Shown here one piece after another: positions 9,305 through 18,626 of a stretch of DNA of 64,000 bases; positions within the stretch are counted from its first letter, which is position 1, and each line of letters starts with the position of its first letter. The translations under genes and the position numbers were made by a program. The stretch is taken from contig JAFUTY010000019.1 of the NCBI GenBank assembly GCA_017484005.1, positions 51,656-115,655 on the forward strand, written 5' to 3'. The notes under the pieces are model-generated. The model was not told the DNA's origin. It searched no databases and worked only from the letters and a program-made list of their open reading frames with translations. Origin of the DNA: Selenomonadaceae bacterium. GTDB taxonomy: Bacteria; Bacillota; Negativicutes; Selenomonadales; Selenomonadaceae.

Positions 9305-9931
9305 TTACCTCCGATTGTCAAGCATGTAGAGAATCGCGTTGAGACTTGCAGCAGCGATAGGACTTCCGCCCTTTGTTCCTTCGACAGTTATGAATGGAAT
9401 TTGATTTTGATTCGCCAATTCAGATTTTGAATCAGCCGCACCGACAAATCCAACAGGAATTCCAATGATGACAGCTGGCTTGATATTCTCCTCTCGATAA
9501 AGTCTTAAAACTTCGAACAATGCAGTTGGAGCATTTCCAATCGCGACAATCGAGCCGTCTAAATTTTTTCCGAACGATCTCATTGCCGCCATCGATCGAG
9601 TGATATTTTCGCGTTCAGCAAGAGATCGAATCTCGTCATCTGCAACTCGGCAGAAAACCTCGCCGCCGAATCGATTCAGCACTCGCTTATTGATTCCAGT
9701 TCTAACCATCTCGACATCAGTGAAAACATTCGCGCCGGATTGAATTGCTCGCTTCGTCGATTCAATCGCGTCGGGATGAATTCGAATGACTCGAGCATAA
9801 TCTGGATCTCCCGCGGCATGAATTATTCGCGAATAGATTTGAACTTCTTCCGCCGATAAATTCAAATTTTCAAGATATGGCGCAATGATTTCCATGCTCC
9901 GATTTTCAATTTCCATTGGATTTTTGATCAT
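9305..9931 (-). CDS. cbiC: Cobalt-precorrin-8 methylmutase (CbiC/CobH)
   Basis: Moves the methyl group from C11 to C12 to give cobyrinic acid. The 208-residue protein includes the catalytic-His segment YSRIIHAAGDPDYA (His near 49) and VFTDVEMVRTGINK, both diagnostic of the family. The C-terminal IGNAPTALFEVLRL and IIGIPVGFVGAADSK blocks are also present. ATGA overlap with the cbiJ stop shows tight coupling. No missing residues noticed. Confidence 0.96.
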   Translation of the reverse strand: MIKNPMEIENRSMEIIAPYLENLNLSAEEVQIYSRIIHAAGDPDYARVIRIHPDAIESTKRAIQSGANVFTDVEMVRTGINKRVLNRFGGEVFCRVADDEIRSLAERENITRSMAAMRSFGKNLDGSIVAIGNAPTALFEVLRLYREENIKPAVIIGIPVGFVGAADSKSELANQNQIPFITVEGTKGGSPIAAASLNAILYMLDNRR

Positions 9932-10689
9932 TTCAACTCTCCTATCAATTTTAAAACTTCATCGAAACTTTGTGTGAGATTTGGATAATCGATTCGAGGA
10001 CGATCGATCATCACGACAGGAATTTTGAGATCTTCAGCCGCCTCGATTTTTGAATCAACGCCGCCGATTTTCCCAGAATCTTTGGTGACAATTACATCTG
10101 CCCCAAAATTTTCAAACAGTGCTCGATTCAGATCCCGCGAAAATGATCCCTGCATTGCAATGATGTTTCGAGGCTGCAATCCTAAATCGAGACATTTTTG
10201 AATCACTTCTGGAGTCGGCAAAACTCTAGCAATGATGTTTCGATCTTTCAATTCCGCGCAAAAAATTTCGAGAGTCTTACTTCCAGTCGTCAAAAAAATA
10301 TTCTGCCCAAGCTCGCGAGATTTTTGAGCCGCCTCGAGATAATTCGCAGCGTGATAAATCTTTCCATGCGATTCAATCTCCGGACGCTCGTATCGAATGT
10401 AATTCCATGAATTTTTTCGACAAACTTCAATCGCGTTCATGGAAATATTTTCTGCATATGGATGCGACGCGTCAACGAGAATTTTGATTTCTCGAGCGCG
10501 CATGAAATCCTCCAATTCATTTTGATCGAGTCGTTTTGAATTGATCTCGATTTCGGGCGGAAGATTTTCATCGAGAATTTCTCTTCCATATTCACTCGCC
10601 ACTGAAATCGTGATATCGAGACTTTTTCCGAATAAAAAAACGGCAAGCTCTCGACCGTCTCGAGTGCCTGCCAATACTAATATTTTCAT
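9928..10689 (-). CDS. cbiJ: Cobalt-precorrin-6A reductase (CbiJ/CobK)
   Basis: NAD(P)H-dependent reduction of the precorrin-6A macrocycle. Starts MKILVLAGTRDGRELAVFL, the typical Rossmann start. It has VDASHPYAENISMNAIEVC around residue 74 and IRYERPE, both conserved in CbiJ. FLTTGSKTLEIF and VTKDSGKIGGVDSKIEAA in the C-terminal half complete the match. 253 residues. Overlaps cbiH upstream by 4 bases (ATGA). Confidence 0.94.
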   Translation of the reverse strand: MKILVLAGTRDGRELAVFLFGKSLDITISVASEYGREILDENLPPEIEINSKRLDQNELEDFMRAREIKILVDASHPYAENISMNAIEVCRKNSWNYIRYERPEIESHGKIYHAANYLEAAQKSRELGQNIFLTTGSKTLEIFCAELKDRNIIARVLPTPEVIQKCLDLGLQPRNIIAMQGSFSRDLNRALFENFGADVIVTKDSGKIGGVDSKIEAAEDLKIPVVMIDRPRIDYPNLTQSFDEVLKLIGELK

Positions 10690-11420
10690 ATTTCATAACC
10701 TCGCGGAGTGATCATAATTCCGTCGCGAATAAATGTTCGAGAGTTTCCAATGATAACGATTGAAGTCATTGAAATATTTTCGAAAGTGAATTTGTCGAGC
10801 GTCGTGAGAATTTTTGATTCACCGATTCTCGACGCGTCAGTCACAATTCCAACCGGAGTTTTGGGATCTCGATATTTCAATAAAATTTTTTGAGCGATTT
10901 CGATTTGCTCGATTCGCTTGTGACTTTTGGGATTATACAGCGCGATGACAAAATCTCCTTGAGCCGCTGATTCGATTCTCTTTTCAATGACTTCCCATGG
11001 AGTTAAAAGATCGCTGAGAGATATCGTTGCAAAATCATTCATCAACGGCGCACCGAGAATCGCGGCAGCTGAATTCGCAGAAGAAATTCCAGGAATGATT
11101 TCAAATTCTGGACGATCTTCCGCGGGAATTTTCAAAAGCATTTCAAGAATCAAGCCAGCCATTCCATAAATTCCAGAATCGCCGCTCGAAATTATCGAGA
11201 CAGTTTGAGATCTGGATTCATCGAGCGCGAGTCTGCATCGCTCGATTTCGCCCATCATTCCAGTCCCAATAATTTTTTTGCCATCGATCAAATTCGCAAT
11301 GAGCTTGATATATGTGTTATAACCAACAATTACTTCAGATTCTTCGATTGATTTCAAGGCGCGCGGAGAAATCAGATCGATCGATCCTGGACCAATTCCA
11401 ACGACAAAAATTTTTCCCAT
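10686..11420 (-). CDS. cbiH: Cobalt-precorrin-3 C17-methyltransferase (CbiH/CobJ)
   Basis: SAM-dependent tetrapyrrole methylase that methylates C17 with ring contraction. The 244-residue sequence starts MGKIFVVGIGPGSIDLISP, the canonical glycine-rich methylase loop, and continues with VIVGYNTYIKLI. SSGDSGIYGMAGLILE and PGISSANSAAAILGAPLMND are typical of the C17 subgroup. Starts one base after the stop of the upstream fusion gene. Confidence 0.95.
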   Translation of the reverse strand: MGKIFVVGIGPGSIDLISPRALKSIEESEVIVGYNTYIKLIANLIDGKKIIGTGMMGEIERCRLALDESRSQTVSIISSGDSGIYGMAGLILEMLLKIPAEDRPEFEIIPGISSANSAAAILGAPLMNDFATISLSDLLTPWEVIEKRIESAAQGDFVIALYNPKSHKRIEQIEIAQKILLKYRDPKTPVGIVTDASRIGESKILTTLDKFTFENISMTSIVIIGNSRTFIRDGIMITPRGYEI

Positions 11421-11421
11421 T

Positions 11422-13233
11422 TCAAACTTCCTTCAATAAAGATCGGAGCACTTCAATAAGCCGATTGTTATCTTCACAAGAACGAATTGAGATTCTCAAA
11501 AAATTCCCATCAATTTTGTTTGAAAGATCCTTGAGAAGAATTTTGTTCTCAATTAAAAGCTTGCGAACGATATCAGAACTCGAAATTTTTTGAGATTCAA
11601 CCATTACAAAATTTGCTCCAGATGGGATCACTCTCAAACTCGGAATTTGATTCAATTCTTGCGAAAATCGATCGCGTTCAGCTCGAAGAAGTTTCAATGA
11701 TTCGAGATAAATCGATTTATATTTTTCCACAATTTGCATGAAAAATTCGCCGATTGAGTTGATATTCCAAATCGCGACATCCCTTTTCATTCGTGAAATC
11801 AAATCGAGATCGCCGGATGCCAATATTCCAAGTCGAAGTCCAGGAATTCCATATGATTTTGATATACTCTTCATGACTATTAGATTTGGATTCGAATCGA
11901 GAATTTTTTGATCGATCAAAGTTGCATTTTCATCAGCAAAATCAACGAAACTTTCATCGAGAATCAGTCTAATGTTTTTCGATTTTGTCCAATCGATTAA
12001 TTTCAATAAATCTTCGCGATCGATAAAATTTCCCGAGGGATTATCTGGATTGATCAAAATCAGACTCGAAATTTCATGCGCGTCGAAAAATTCAATGAGA
12101 TCTTTTGCAGTGTAAGAGAAATTTTGATTCGATGGACAAAATTCGATCGTTTCAGATTTCTCATATCGATTTGGATATTCCTCGAACGTTGGGCGAATGA
12201 TTCCGATTTTGCCTTCGATGAATGACATCAGCGATTTGATCAATTCTGCCGCACCATTCCCGACCAAAATATTCTCGCGATGAACACCAAAATTTTTCGA
12301 TGCAAGAAGAGAATTGACTTCCATTCCGGAAGGATAATTCGTGATTAGCGTCTGCAGATTCGACTGAATTTCATCGATCAATCTTTGCGGCGGGAAAAAT
12401 GGATTGACGAGATAACAAAAATCGAGCAAACCTGGATATCTCCAATAACCACCATATCTCCGCTGGATTTTTTTGATTTTCTCTTCCGATGTTTTGGCGA
12501 AAATCGATTCGGCAATATCGAGATCCTGCTCATCATCGATTTCATACCAGCGACGCTCGCCATGATTCAATCGTTTTGCGCGAATTCCGGGATCTTCAAG
12601 AATCATTATGACTCTCAAAACCTGCTCATAATATTCATTCATTCCGAGCGAAGTTGAATATGCTTCGAGAAATGGAATGTATCGAGTCGCCGAAAATTTT
12701 TGACTGAATTTATAAATATTGACCGTCTTGAAATATTCCGAAACTTGATCGAATCTGAAATCGCGTTTTGAAATGAAAGATAGAATCGAATCATCGTCAG
12801 ACAATCGAAGGCAAGTTCCATCCATCCAGCTCTCATATTTATCAACTAGTGCCAGTGAATCGCGAGGATCTTCAATCAATTCCGTGAGCAATTCATCATC
12901 GAAAATCAAATCAGACTCGAGCAATATTGTATCTTCACGTTTCAAATAATCCCGCGCGAGATACAGCGAATAAATGTTGTTCGTGCGATCGTAAATTGGA
13001 TTTTGAACATAAACAATCGGCGTTTGAATTCCGAGCGTCGCGATGAAATCGATAAGTTTCTGTCCCTCATAACCTACAACAATCACGATTCGAGACAGAT
13101 GAAGTTTTTCGAGCTGATGCAGCATTCGATCAATCAGAGTCACGCCATTGACTTTGACCATGCATTTTGTATTGTCTCGAGTTAATTCCTTGAGACGTCG
13201 TCCCATGCCAGCCGCTAAAATTATTGCCTGCAT
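11422..13233 (-). CDS. Fusion: sugar/choline-type nucleotidyltransferase + CobD/HisC-like PLP aminotransferase domain
   Basis: The ATG at 13233 has GGAGGT six bases upstream and sits next to the cbiG stop. Residues 1 to about 240 form an NTP-transferase domain: LAAGMGRRLKELT, then KPM-equivalent CMVKVNG, VVGYEGQKL, and an ESDLIFDDELL metal site, closest in style to LicC-like cytidylyltransferases. From about 255 to the end is a fold-type I PLP domain of the HisC/CobD group: GNGAAELIKSL, NPDNPSGN, LDESFVDFA, and the Schiff-base Lys near 458 in SISKSYGIPGLRLG. Position among cbi genes suggests the second half makes aminopropanol phosphate from threonine phosphate (CobD role). What the nucleotidyltransferase half activates is unknown. 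Similar two-domain proteins exist in other genomes, so the fusion is real and not a sequencing joint. Substrates are unproven. Confidence 0.85.
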   Translation of the reverse strand: MQAIILAAGMGRRLKELTRDNTKCMVKVNGVTLIDRMLHQLEKLHLSRIVIVVGYEGQKLIDFIATLGIQTPIVYVQNPIYDRTNNIYSLYLARDYLKREDTILLESDLIFDDELLTELIEDPRDSLALVDKYESWMDGTCLRLSDDDSILSFISKRDFRFDQVSEYFKTVNIYKFSQKFSATRYIPFLEAYSTSLGMNEYYEQVLRVIMILEDPGIRAKRLNHGERRWYEIDDEQDLDIAESIFAKTSEEKIKKIQRRYGGYWRYPGLLDFCYLVNPFFPPQRLIDEIQSNLQTLITNYPSGMEVNSLLASKNFGVHRENILVGNGAAELIKSLMSFIEGKIGIIRPTFEEYPNRYEKSETIEFCPSNQNFSYTAKDLIEFFDAHEISSLILINPDNPSGNFIDREDLLKLIDWTKSKNIRLILDESFVDFADENATLIDQKILDSNPNLIVMKSISKSYGIPGLRLGILASGDLDLISRMKRDVAIWNINSIGEFFMQIVEKYKSIYLESLKLLRAERDRFSQELNQIPSLRVIPSGANFVMVESQKISSSDIVRKLLIENKILLKDLSNKIDGNFLRISIRSCEDNNRLIEVLRSLLKEV

Positions 13234-13235
13234 TG

Positions 13236-14156
13236 TTACACCTCCCAAATCAAAGCGATTGTCACTGAATCGAATTTTGTTTTTGTCAGAGCGAATCGAG
13301 CTTTATCGACGCATGCAAGTGCTGAGGATTCGCAAACATTTCCAACTCCAATTTGATTTTTAACGAATTCAGATTCATCCAAAGAATATTTTTGAATGAT
13401 CTCTTTGAGTTTTTGAATCGAGAAAAATCGAATCTCTCGATCAATCTGTCGAGCAACTTCAATCAATCCAGTTTCATCTTTTTTGATCTCGACGCTCGCT
13501 AAAAGATCAATTCTCTCGATTGGCTGACCGATCATTTCGCAAGATTTTTTCAATGCATCGAGAATTTTTTCTGATTCAACTCCACGACGACAGCCAATTC
13601 CAGCGATTAATCGTCGCGGAGTTAAAAATAGAATTCGAGGATTTTTGGGGAAAAATCGATCCGTGATCAAAATTGTTGGAACTTCATCGTCAATCAAATA
13701 TCGAACTCGTTCGCCATTGAGAATCGCCGAATTGATTTGCTTAATCGATTCGCGTGGATGAAGTCTCAATCCCATATCATTCGAAACCGAGTCAATCGAG
13801 ATTTTCTCTTCAACATCTGTCGCCGTGGTGATAACTGGATTCGCTCCAATCGCCGCGGCAATTTTTTTTGTGAGATCATTTGCTCCGCCCGCATGTCCAG
13901 ATAGCAAACTGATAACATTCCGAGCGCGTTCATCCAAAACAATGACTGCAGGATCTATCAATTTGTTTTGAATCATTGGCGCGATCTTTCTCACGACGAT
14001 TCCAACGGCGCAGATGAAAATCAATGCATCGAATGATCGAAAAATCTCCGGCAATAAATCGAGTTTCTCGAATCGTTTTGAATCTGGAAAAATTTTCGAG
14101 ATTCTTTCCGAGATTTCATGTCCTCCCGATGTGATTGAAAAGATCGCAATTCTCAT
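13236..14156 (-). CDS. cbiG: Cobalt-precorrin-5A hydrolase (CbiG)
   Basis: Opens the delta-lactone of cobalt-precorrin-5A and releases acetaldehyde; a marker of the anaerobic B12 route. N-terminal domain with FICAVGIVVRKIAP near residue 47 and VISLLSGHAGGANDLTKKIA near 85. The C-terminal domain carries the hallmark LIAGIGCRRGVESEKIL and SSALACVDKARFALT near the end. 306 residues. ATGA overlap with cbiF and RBS-level overlap with the downstream fusion gene. Confidence 0.95.
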   Translation of the reverse strand: MRIAIFSITSGGHEISERISKIFPDSKRFEKLDLLPEIFRSFDALIFICAVGIVVRKIAPMIQNKLIDPAVIVLDERARNVISLLSGHAGGANDLTKKIAAAIGANPVITTATDVEEKISIDSVSNDMGLRLHPRESIKQINSAILNGERVRYLIDDEVPTILITDRFFPKNPRILFLTPRRLIAGIGCRRGVESEKILDALKKSCEMIGQPIERIDLLASVEIKKDETGLIEVARQIDREIRFFSIQKLKEIIQKYSLDESEFVKNQIGVGNVCESSALACVDKARFALTKTKFDSVTIALIWEV

Positions 14157-14896
14157 TTTCTAAATCCATGCGAAAAATTTGAATCATAAAGTTTCGAGAG
14201 TTCATATTCGCAATCGAGACAGTTGCCAACGATTATCATTGCAGTTCGATCGATTCCAGATTTTTCGACTTGATCTGCAATTGTTTCGAGAGTTCCCCGA
14301 ATAATCTTTTCATCATTCCATGACGCTTTTTGAACAATCGCGACTGGAGTGCTCGATTCATAACTTGTCAAAAGATCTGCAACAACATCGCGAATTCGAT
14401 CGATTGAAAGGAAAATGCACATTGTCGATTTATGAGTTGCAAGATTTTTCAGCGATTCAGATTCTGGAACTCGAGTTCTGCCGGCGATTCGAGTGAGAAT
14501 TACAGTTTGCGAAACATTTGGAAGAGTGAATTCAGTTTTGAGACTCGATGCCGCGGCTAAAAATGAACTGACTCCAGGCGTCACATCGAATTCGATTCCG
14601 CGTTTCGATAGAGCATCCATTTGTTCTTGAATCGCGCCGTAAATCGATGGATCGCCGGTGTGCAATCGAACTGTCATTTGAGATTTCGATTCAGTTTCCT
14701 CGATGACTGCTAAAACTTCATCGAGAGTCATTGATGCGGAATTGAAAATTCGAGCATCCTTCCGACAGAATTGCAGCAATTCAGGATTGACGAGCGAGCC
14801 TGCATAAATCACGACGTCTGCAGTTTCCAAAAATTTTTTGCCGCGAAGAGTTATCAAATCGACTGCACCAGATCCCGCGCCGACTATATGTACCAC
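14153..14896 (-). CDS. cbiF: Cobalt-precorrin-4 C11-methyltransferase (CbiF/CobM)
   Basis: SAM-dependent methylation at C11. I start it at the GTG at 14896 (MVHIVGAGSGAVDLITLRG), which has GAGGAGG six bases upstream. The longer reading would begin inside that Shine-Dalgarno sequence. Diagnostic blocks are ADVVIYAGSLVNPELLQFC, VRLHTGDPSIYGAIQEQ and GVSSFLAAASSLKTEFTLP. It is the first cobalamin gene in the run and starts only 11 bases after the stop of a GT8 gene, with no riboswitch or promoter gap between them. About 247 residues. Confidence 0.95.
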   Translation of the reverse strand: MVHIVGAGSGAVDLITLRGKKFLETADVVIYAGSLVNPELLQFCRKDARIFNSASMTLDEVLAVIEETESKSQMTVRLHTGDPSIYGAIQEQMDALSKRGIEFDVTPGVSSFLAAASSLKTEFTLPNVSQTVILTRIAGRTRVPESESLKNLATHKSTMCIFLSIDRIRDVVADLLTSYESSTPVAIVQKASWNDEKIIRGTLETIADQVEKSGIDRTAMIIVGNCLDCEYELSKLYDSNFSHGFRK

Positions 14897-14907
14897 TCTA
14901 AACCTCC

Positions 14908-16134
14908 TCAAATTTCCAATACAAGCTTTTTGAAATCATACATAAGAGAAAGCTCTTTAACATTGAAGAAATCTTCATTCTCTTTGAATCCATGTTTAAC
15001 GAGAGAATCACGAATATTTGAAAATTCATTGCTATCGACGTTGATAAAGAAGATCATATTTCCACGTTGCGATTTCATTTCGTTGACAAGATTATCAATT
15101 GCGTCAGGAAATGCAGCATTTAATCCAATATCACCATCATTTTTCCCGATGAAATTGACAACTCTTTCCATATCTTTTGGATAGATAAAAAATCCACGCC
15201 GACGAGTCAGTGATAGATTCGCAATTTTCTTCCACAAGTGTGCTACATGCCGATTTAAATCTTGAGAAGTATCGAATAGCTCCATAATCACATCATTAGA
15301 ATAGAAAGGAGTCCTCAAAAAATATGAAAACCAAAGTCGATTGAAATCATCTTTGAAATTGATACCGTGAGATCGATCTGAAAAATGTGTAATTTCACGC
15401 CCAGCTTTTTTAGGATTTCCAAACTTTCTCGCAACATGAACAAGTCGATTAAATTTCACTGGCAATTTGAGATAATTGTCACGAAATAGAATGTTCAATG
15501 CATCTTGATCCAGATTTGGACTTTCTGGATATTGCACAAGTATATCGATACAGCGCGATAGTAAATTGCTTCCATTCATTAACTTTCTGAGTTGAGTTAA
15601 ATCGAGCAATAAAACTCCTGCATTGAAATAATCATTCCATTTTATTATTTCGTTTTTAACTAATGGATTGACATGCGATAATGATTCTTGAGTATAACCT
15701 GAAGTGATTTGCGGAACTGCAGCAACTGGAAATTTTTTCAAGTCTACATTCCAAAAATCTTTGATATCCAGATTCACGATAATATCCGCGTCGAGATAAA
15801 TAACTTTTTCGATTGATTTTGGGAGCAAATCGAGAATCAATGCTCTATAAAAAGTTGCCACAGAGAGTTTTTTCTGAACTTTAGGGATCTTGTTGACAAT
15901 CTCTTCTCCACGTCCCGGTGCGAGCAAATCGACATCATAAAACAAAATTTTTTGATCGAAACTGTAAACGATGTGACGGAGTTTTTTGCGATTTGTATCG
16001 GTGAGTGTCGAATCGTGTAACAAATGGATTGTCACAGGCTCTTTAGTATTTTCAAAAAGAGATTGAATCGAAGTGCCAAGGAATTTTGTATATTTTCCAG
16101 AGGCATCGTACAAAGCATAACAAACATGAAACAT
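14908..16134 (-). CDS. GT8-family glycosyltransferase (last gene of the tandem array)
   Basis: A 408-residue GT8 (retaining, nucleotide-sugar dependent) enzyme. N-terminal nucleotide-binding strand HVCYALYDASGKY, the metal-binding DxD in KVIYLDADIIVNLDI near residue 110, the acceptor-side DYFNAGVLLLDLTQLR near 170, then NLDQDALN and KLPVKFNRL. After about residue 310 comes a second conserved domain of roughly 90 residues shared by all array members (RRRGFFIYP, GKNDGDIGLNAAFPDAIDNL, MIFFINVDSNEF, GFKENEDFFNV). That tail looks like a degenerate Rossmann-like fold and is not a standard part of GT8. No homopolymer tract here: the variable loop reads LRKLMNGSNLLSRC. Presumably cytoplasmic; donor and acceptor unknown. 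Confidence 0.9.
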   Translation of the reverse strand: MFHVCYALYDASGKYTKFLGTSIQSLFENTKEPVTIHLLHDSTLTDTNRKKLRHIVYSFDQKILFYDVDLLAPGRGEEIVNKIPKVQKKLSVATFYRALILDLLPKSIEKVIYLDADIIVNLDIKDFWNVDLKKFPVAAVPQITSGYTQESLSHVNPLVKNEIIKWNDYFNAGVLLLDLTQLRKLMNGSNLLSRCIDILVQYPESPNLDQDALNILFRDNYLKLPVKFNRLVHVARKFGNPKKAGREITHFSDRSHGINFKDDFNRLWFSYFLRTPFYSNDVIMELFDTSQDLNRHVAHLWKKIANLSLTRRRGFFIYPKDMERVVNFIGKNDGDIGLNAAFPDAIDNLVNEMKSQRGNMIFFINVDSNEFSNIRDSLVKHGFKENEDFFNVKELSLMYDFKKLVLEI

Positions 16135-16145
16135 CTACAAAATCC

Positions 16146-17381
16146 TCACATTTCTCGCACAAGGCGTTCGTTATAACTCGACATCAAAAAATCTTTGACG
16201 TTGAAGAAATCTTGATTCTCCAAAAATCCATGCTCGAGCAAAGCATCACGAATTTCTGCATATTCATTATCTTTCACTTTGATAAAGAACATGATTTTTC
16301 CGCGTTGTTCTTCCATTGTTGAAATGAGAATATCCAATGCATTTGGAAATTGTGCATTGAGCCCAATATCTTCATCATTTTTTCCAATGAAATTAACAAT
16401 TTTCTCCGCGTCATTTGGATAAATGAAGAATCCACGCCGACGAGTTGGTGAGAGATTTGCGATAATCTTCCAAAGAAATCCTATATTTTGAGCCGAGGAA
16501 CTAATGGATTCCACTAATTCCAACAGCGTTTCAGCAGAATAAAAAGGCGTTCGAACAAAATATGAAAACCAGAGCTGATTGAAAATATCCTTCTTATACA
16601 GCCCGTTCGCATGTCCCCAGAAATGATAGATCATCTCCGTGACTTCACGAGATCCTTCTTTGCGAAGATGAATGACACTTCGATTGAATTTTGCAGGCAA
16701 TTTCAGATATTTATTATTGAAGAGTACATTCAGTGAATCTTGATCTATTAATTTTGCTTCCCGTCCAAAAGTTTTTCGAATTTCTAGGCAACGATCGAGT
16801 AGGGTTGATGCCCCCCCCCCCCCGAGTTTTCTGACTTGACTTAAATCAATCACGAGAATTCCAGAATTGAAATAATCTTGAGAATCAACTACTCCAGATT
16901 TGACTGGAGGATGTTTTTTCAAATAATTTTGCGCATCTTTTGCCGCGAGGATCTCTGGAGTTGCAGCAATTGAATTGCCTTCAAGATTAATTGTCCAAAG
17001 CGAATTAATGTCAAGATTTACGAGTGTATCGCCGTCGAGATAAATAACTCTCGAAACTTCTTTTGACAAGATCTGTGGAATCAGCAATCGATAGAATGGC
17101 GCAATCTTGTTTCGAGATGAATCAAAAAATTGAACATTTTTCTCGATCTTTTTGATTTCATTCGTGAGCAACTCATCCACATTATGAAAAACGATTTCTT
17201 GTTCAAGAATGTAAACGAGTTTTTGAAGTTTGCGTTGATTTTCATTCGAAAGAGTTGAGTCGTGAAGAATATGAATCGTGACATTTTCTTTAGTATTTTC
17301 GAGGAGCGATTGAATCGAAGTTCCAACGAATTTTGAATATTTTCCAGATTCATCGCGGAGTGCATAACAGACATGGATCAA
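16146..17381 (-). CDS. GT8-family glycosyltransferase with poly-G tract, currently ON
   Basis: 411 residues, TTG start with GGGGG eight or nine bases upstream. The catalytic motif is VIYLDGDTLVNLDI (DGD). It has DYFNSGILVIDLSQVRKL, then a run of glycine codons made by 13 consecutive G on the coding strand (about residues 187-191), then STLLDRC. With 13 G the frame stays open to the normal C-terminal domain (RRRGFFIYPNDAEKIV, FFNVKDF). Loss or gain of one G would shift the frame after roughly residue 190 and remove the second half. Other differences from its neighbours are a Trp-Gly-His in place of the usual HYA segment (YHFWGHANGLYKK), suggesting altered acceptor choice. Confidence 0.9.
   Translation of the reverse strand: MIHVCYALRDESGKYSKFVGTSIQSLLENTKENVTIHILHDSTLSNENQRKLQKLVYILEQEIVFHNVDELLTNEIKKIEKNVQFFDSSRNKIAPFYRLLIPQILSKEVSRVIYLDGDTLVNLDINSLWTINLEGNSIAATPEILAAKDAQNYLKKHPPVKSGVVDSQDYFNSGILVIDLSQVRKLGGGGASTLLDRCLEIRKTFGREAKLIDQDSLNVLFNNKYLKLPAKFNRSVIHLRKEGSREVTEMIYHFWGHANGLYKKDIFNQLWFSYFVRTPFYSAETLLELVESISSSAQNIGFLWKIIANLSPTRRRGFFIYPNDAEKIVNFIGKNDEDIGLNAQFPNALDILISTMEEQRGKIMFFIKVKDNEYAEIRDALLEHGFLENQDFFNVKDFLMSSYNERLVREM
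16811..16823 (-). repeat. Poly-G tract (13 G on coding strand), phase-variation site, ON
   Basis: Thirteen consecutive C on the plus strand, read as CTC-G13-CATCAACC on the coding strand. In frame when the count is 1 modulo 3 (10, 13, 16). Homopolymers this long are classic slipped-strand mispairing sites. Confidence 0.9.
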
Positions 17382-17393
17382 AAAAATTCCCCC

Positions 17394-18614
17394 TCACATA
17401 TTCAAGACATGGCTATAGCCTTCCTTATAAACCGCATATAATCCATTCACATCGAAGAAATCAATGTTCTCTTTGAATTTATGACGAATAAGAGTTTGAC
17501 GAATTTGCGGATAATCTGTTTCCGGAACGTAGATAAAAAACATCACTTCTCCACGGCGCGATTCCATATTTTCGACAAGATTCTCAATTGCATTTGGAAA
17601 TTCCGCATTGAGTCCGATATCTCCATCGCTTTTTCCTATGAGATTCACGATTTTTTCTGCATCTTTAGGATACACAAAGAATCCTCGACTTCGAATGGTT
17701 GATAGATTCGCAATTCTTTTCCAAAGATTTTTCTCTTTTTGAATCGTGCGTTGAGATGCATCTGTCATATTTAACAGTGCCTCCGACGTACAAAATGGAG
17801 TTCGGCAATAATATGAAAACCAAAGCCGATTAAATGCATCGATCATTTCACTTTTTGCGGTTCTTTGATTGTAATGCAAAATATCCCGCTCAATGTGAGA
17901 TCTATTTCCATTGCGACGCTCTATATCGATTCGCCGATTGAATCGAGATGACAATTTCAAAAAGTTATTTCGATACATGTAGTTAAGTGCATCTTGATCG
18001 TTCAATTTATAGTGTGGACGTTCAAGGATTGTATCTACACCGCGATCGAGCAAGTCTCCCTCTTCTTGACGAATTTTATCCAAATCCATAATCATGACGC
18101 CCGCATTGAAATAATCCCGGAAGTCAACATCGCCATCTACAACTGGACCAAATCTCTTGAGTGTAAATTCTCTTTGTCCAGATGAAAATTCCGGAATTGC
18201 AGCAATTGGATGTCCCTCGAGATCCATCGTCCACATTTCATTGATATCCAGATGAATGATGAGATCCGCGTCAAGATAAATTACTCGTGATACATGCGGT
18301 GGAAACAATCCTGGAATCATTAAACGATAGTAGATTGCCACTCCATGACGATCATTTTTGAGACTCGGAATATCCCAACACCGTTCAATTTTTTCAGGCA
18401 CAAGCTCATCGACGTTATAAAAAAGTACGTCTTGATTGAAATTGCAAATGAGCTGACGAAGTAGATTTCGATTTTTCTCGGAAAGAGTGTCATCATAAAG
18501 AATATGTACAGTGACATTCTCCTTTGTATTTTCGAGAAGTGATTGAATCGAAGTCCCGACGAATTTTGAATATGTGCCTTGCTCGTCACGAAGTGCATAA
18601 CAGACATGTATCAA
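17394..18614 (-). CDS. GT8-family glycosyltransferase without a tract
   Basis: 406 residues, TTG start after GGAGGG. Motifs: VIYLDADLIIHLDINEMW near residue 107, DYFNAGVMIMDLDKIR, KLNDQDALNYMYRNNFLKL. The loop that is poly-G in some paralogues reads RQEEGDLLDRG here. It groups with the 18627-19847 copy by the shared NRRIDIERRNGN / HYNQR segment, in contrast to the KFNRLVFLAR...HYA type of the other members. The array therefore holds at least two specificity classes. The C-terminal tail domain (RSRGFFVYPKDAEKIV, FKENIDFFDV) is complete. Confidence 0.9.
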   Translation of the reverse strand: MIHVCYALRDEQGTYSKFVGTSIQSLLENTKENVTVHILYDDTLSEKNRNLLRQLICNFNQDVLFYNVDELVPEKIERCWDIPSLKNDRHGVAIYYRLMIPGLFPPHVSRVIYLDADLIIHLDINEMWTMDLEGHPIAAIPEFSSGQREFTLKRFGPVVDGDVDFRDYFNAGVMIMDLDKIRQEEGDLLDRGVDTILERPHYKLNDQDALNYMYRNNFLKLSSRFNRRIDIERRNGNRSHIERDILHYNQRTAKSEMIDAFNRLWFSYYCRTPFCTSEALLNMTDASQRTIQKEKNLWKRIANLSTIRSRGFFVYPKDAEKIVNLIGKSDGDIGLNAEFPNAIENLVENMESRRGEVMFFIYVPETDYPQIRQTLIRHKFKENIDFFDVNGLYAVYKEGYSHVLNM

Positions 18615-18626
18615 TTGAAAGCCCTC

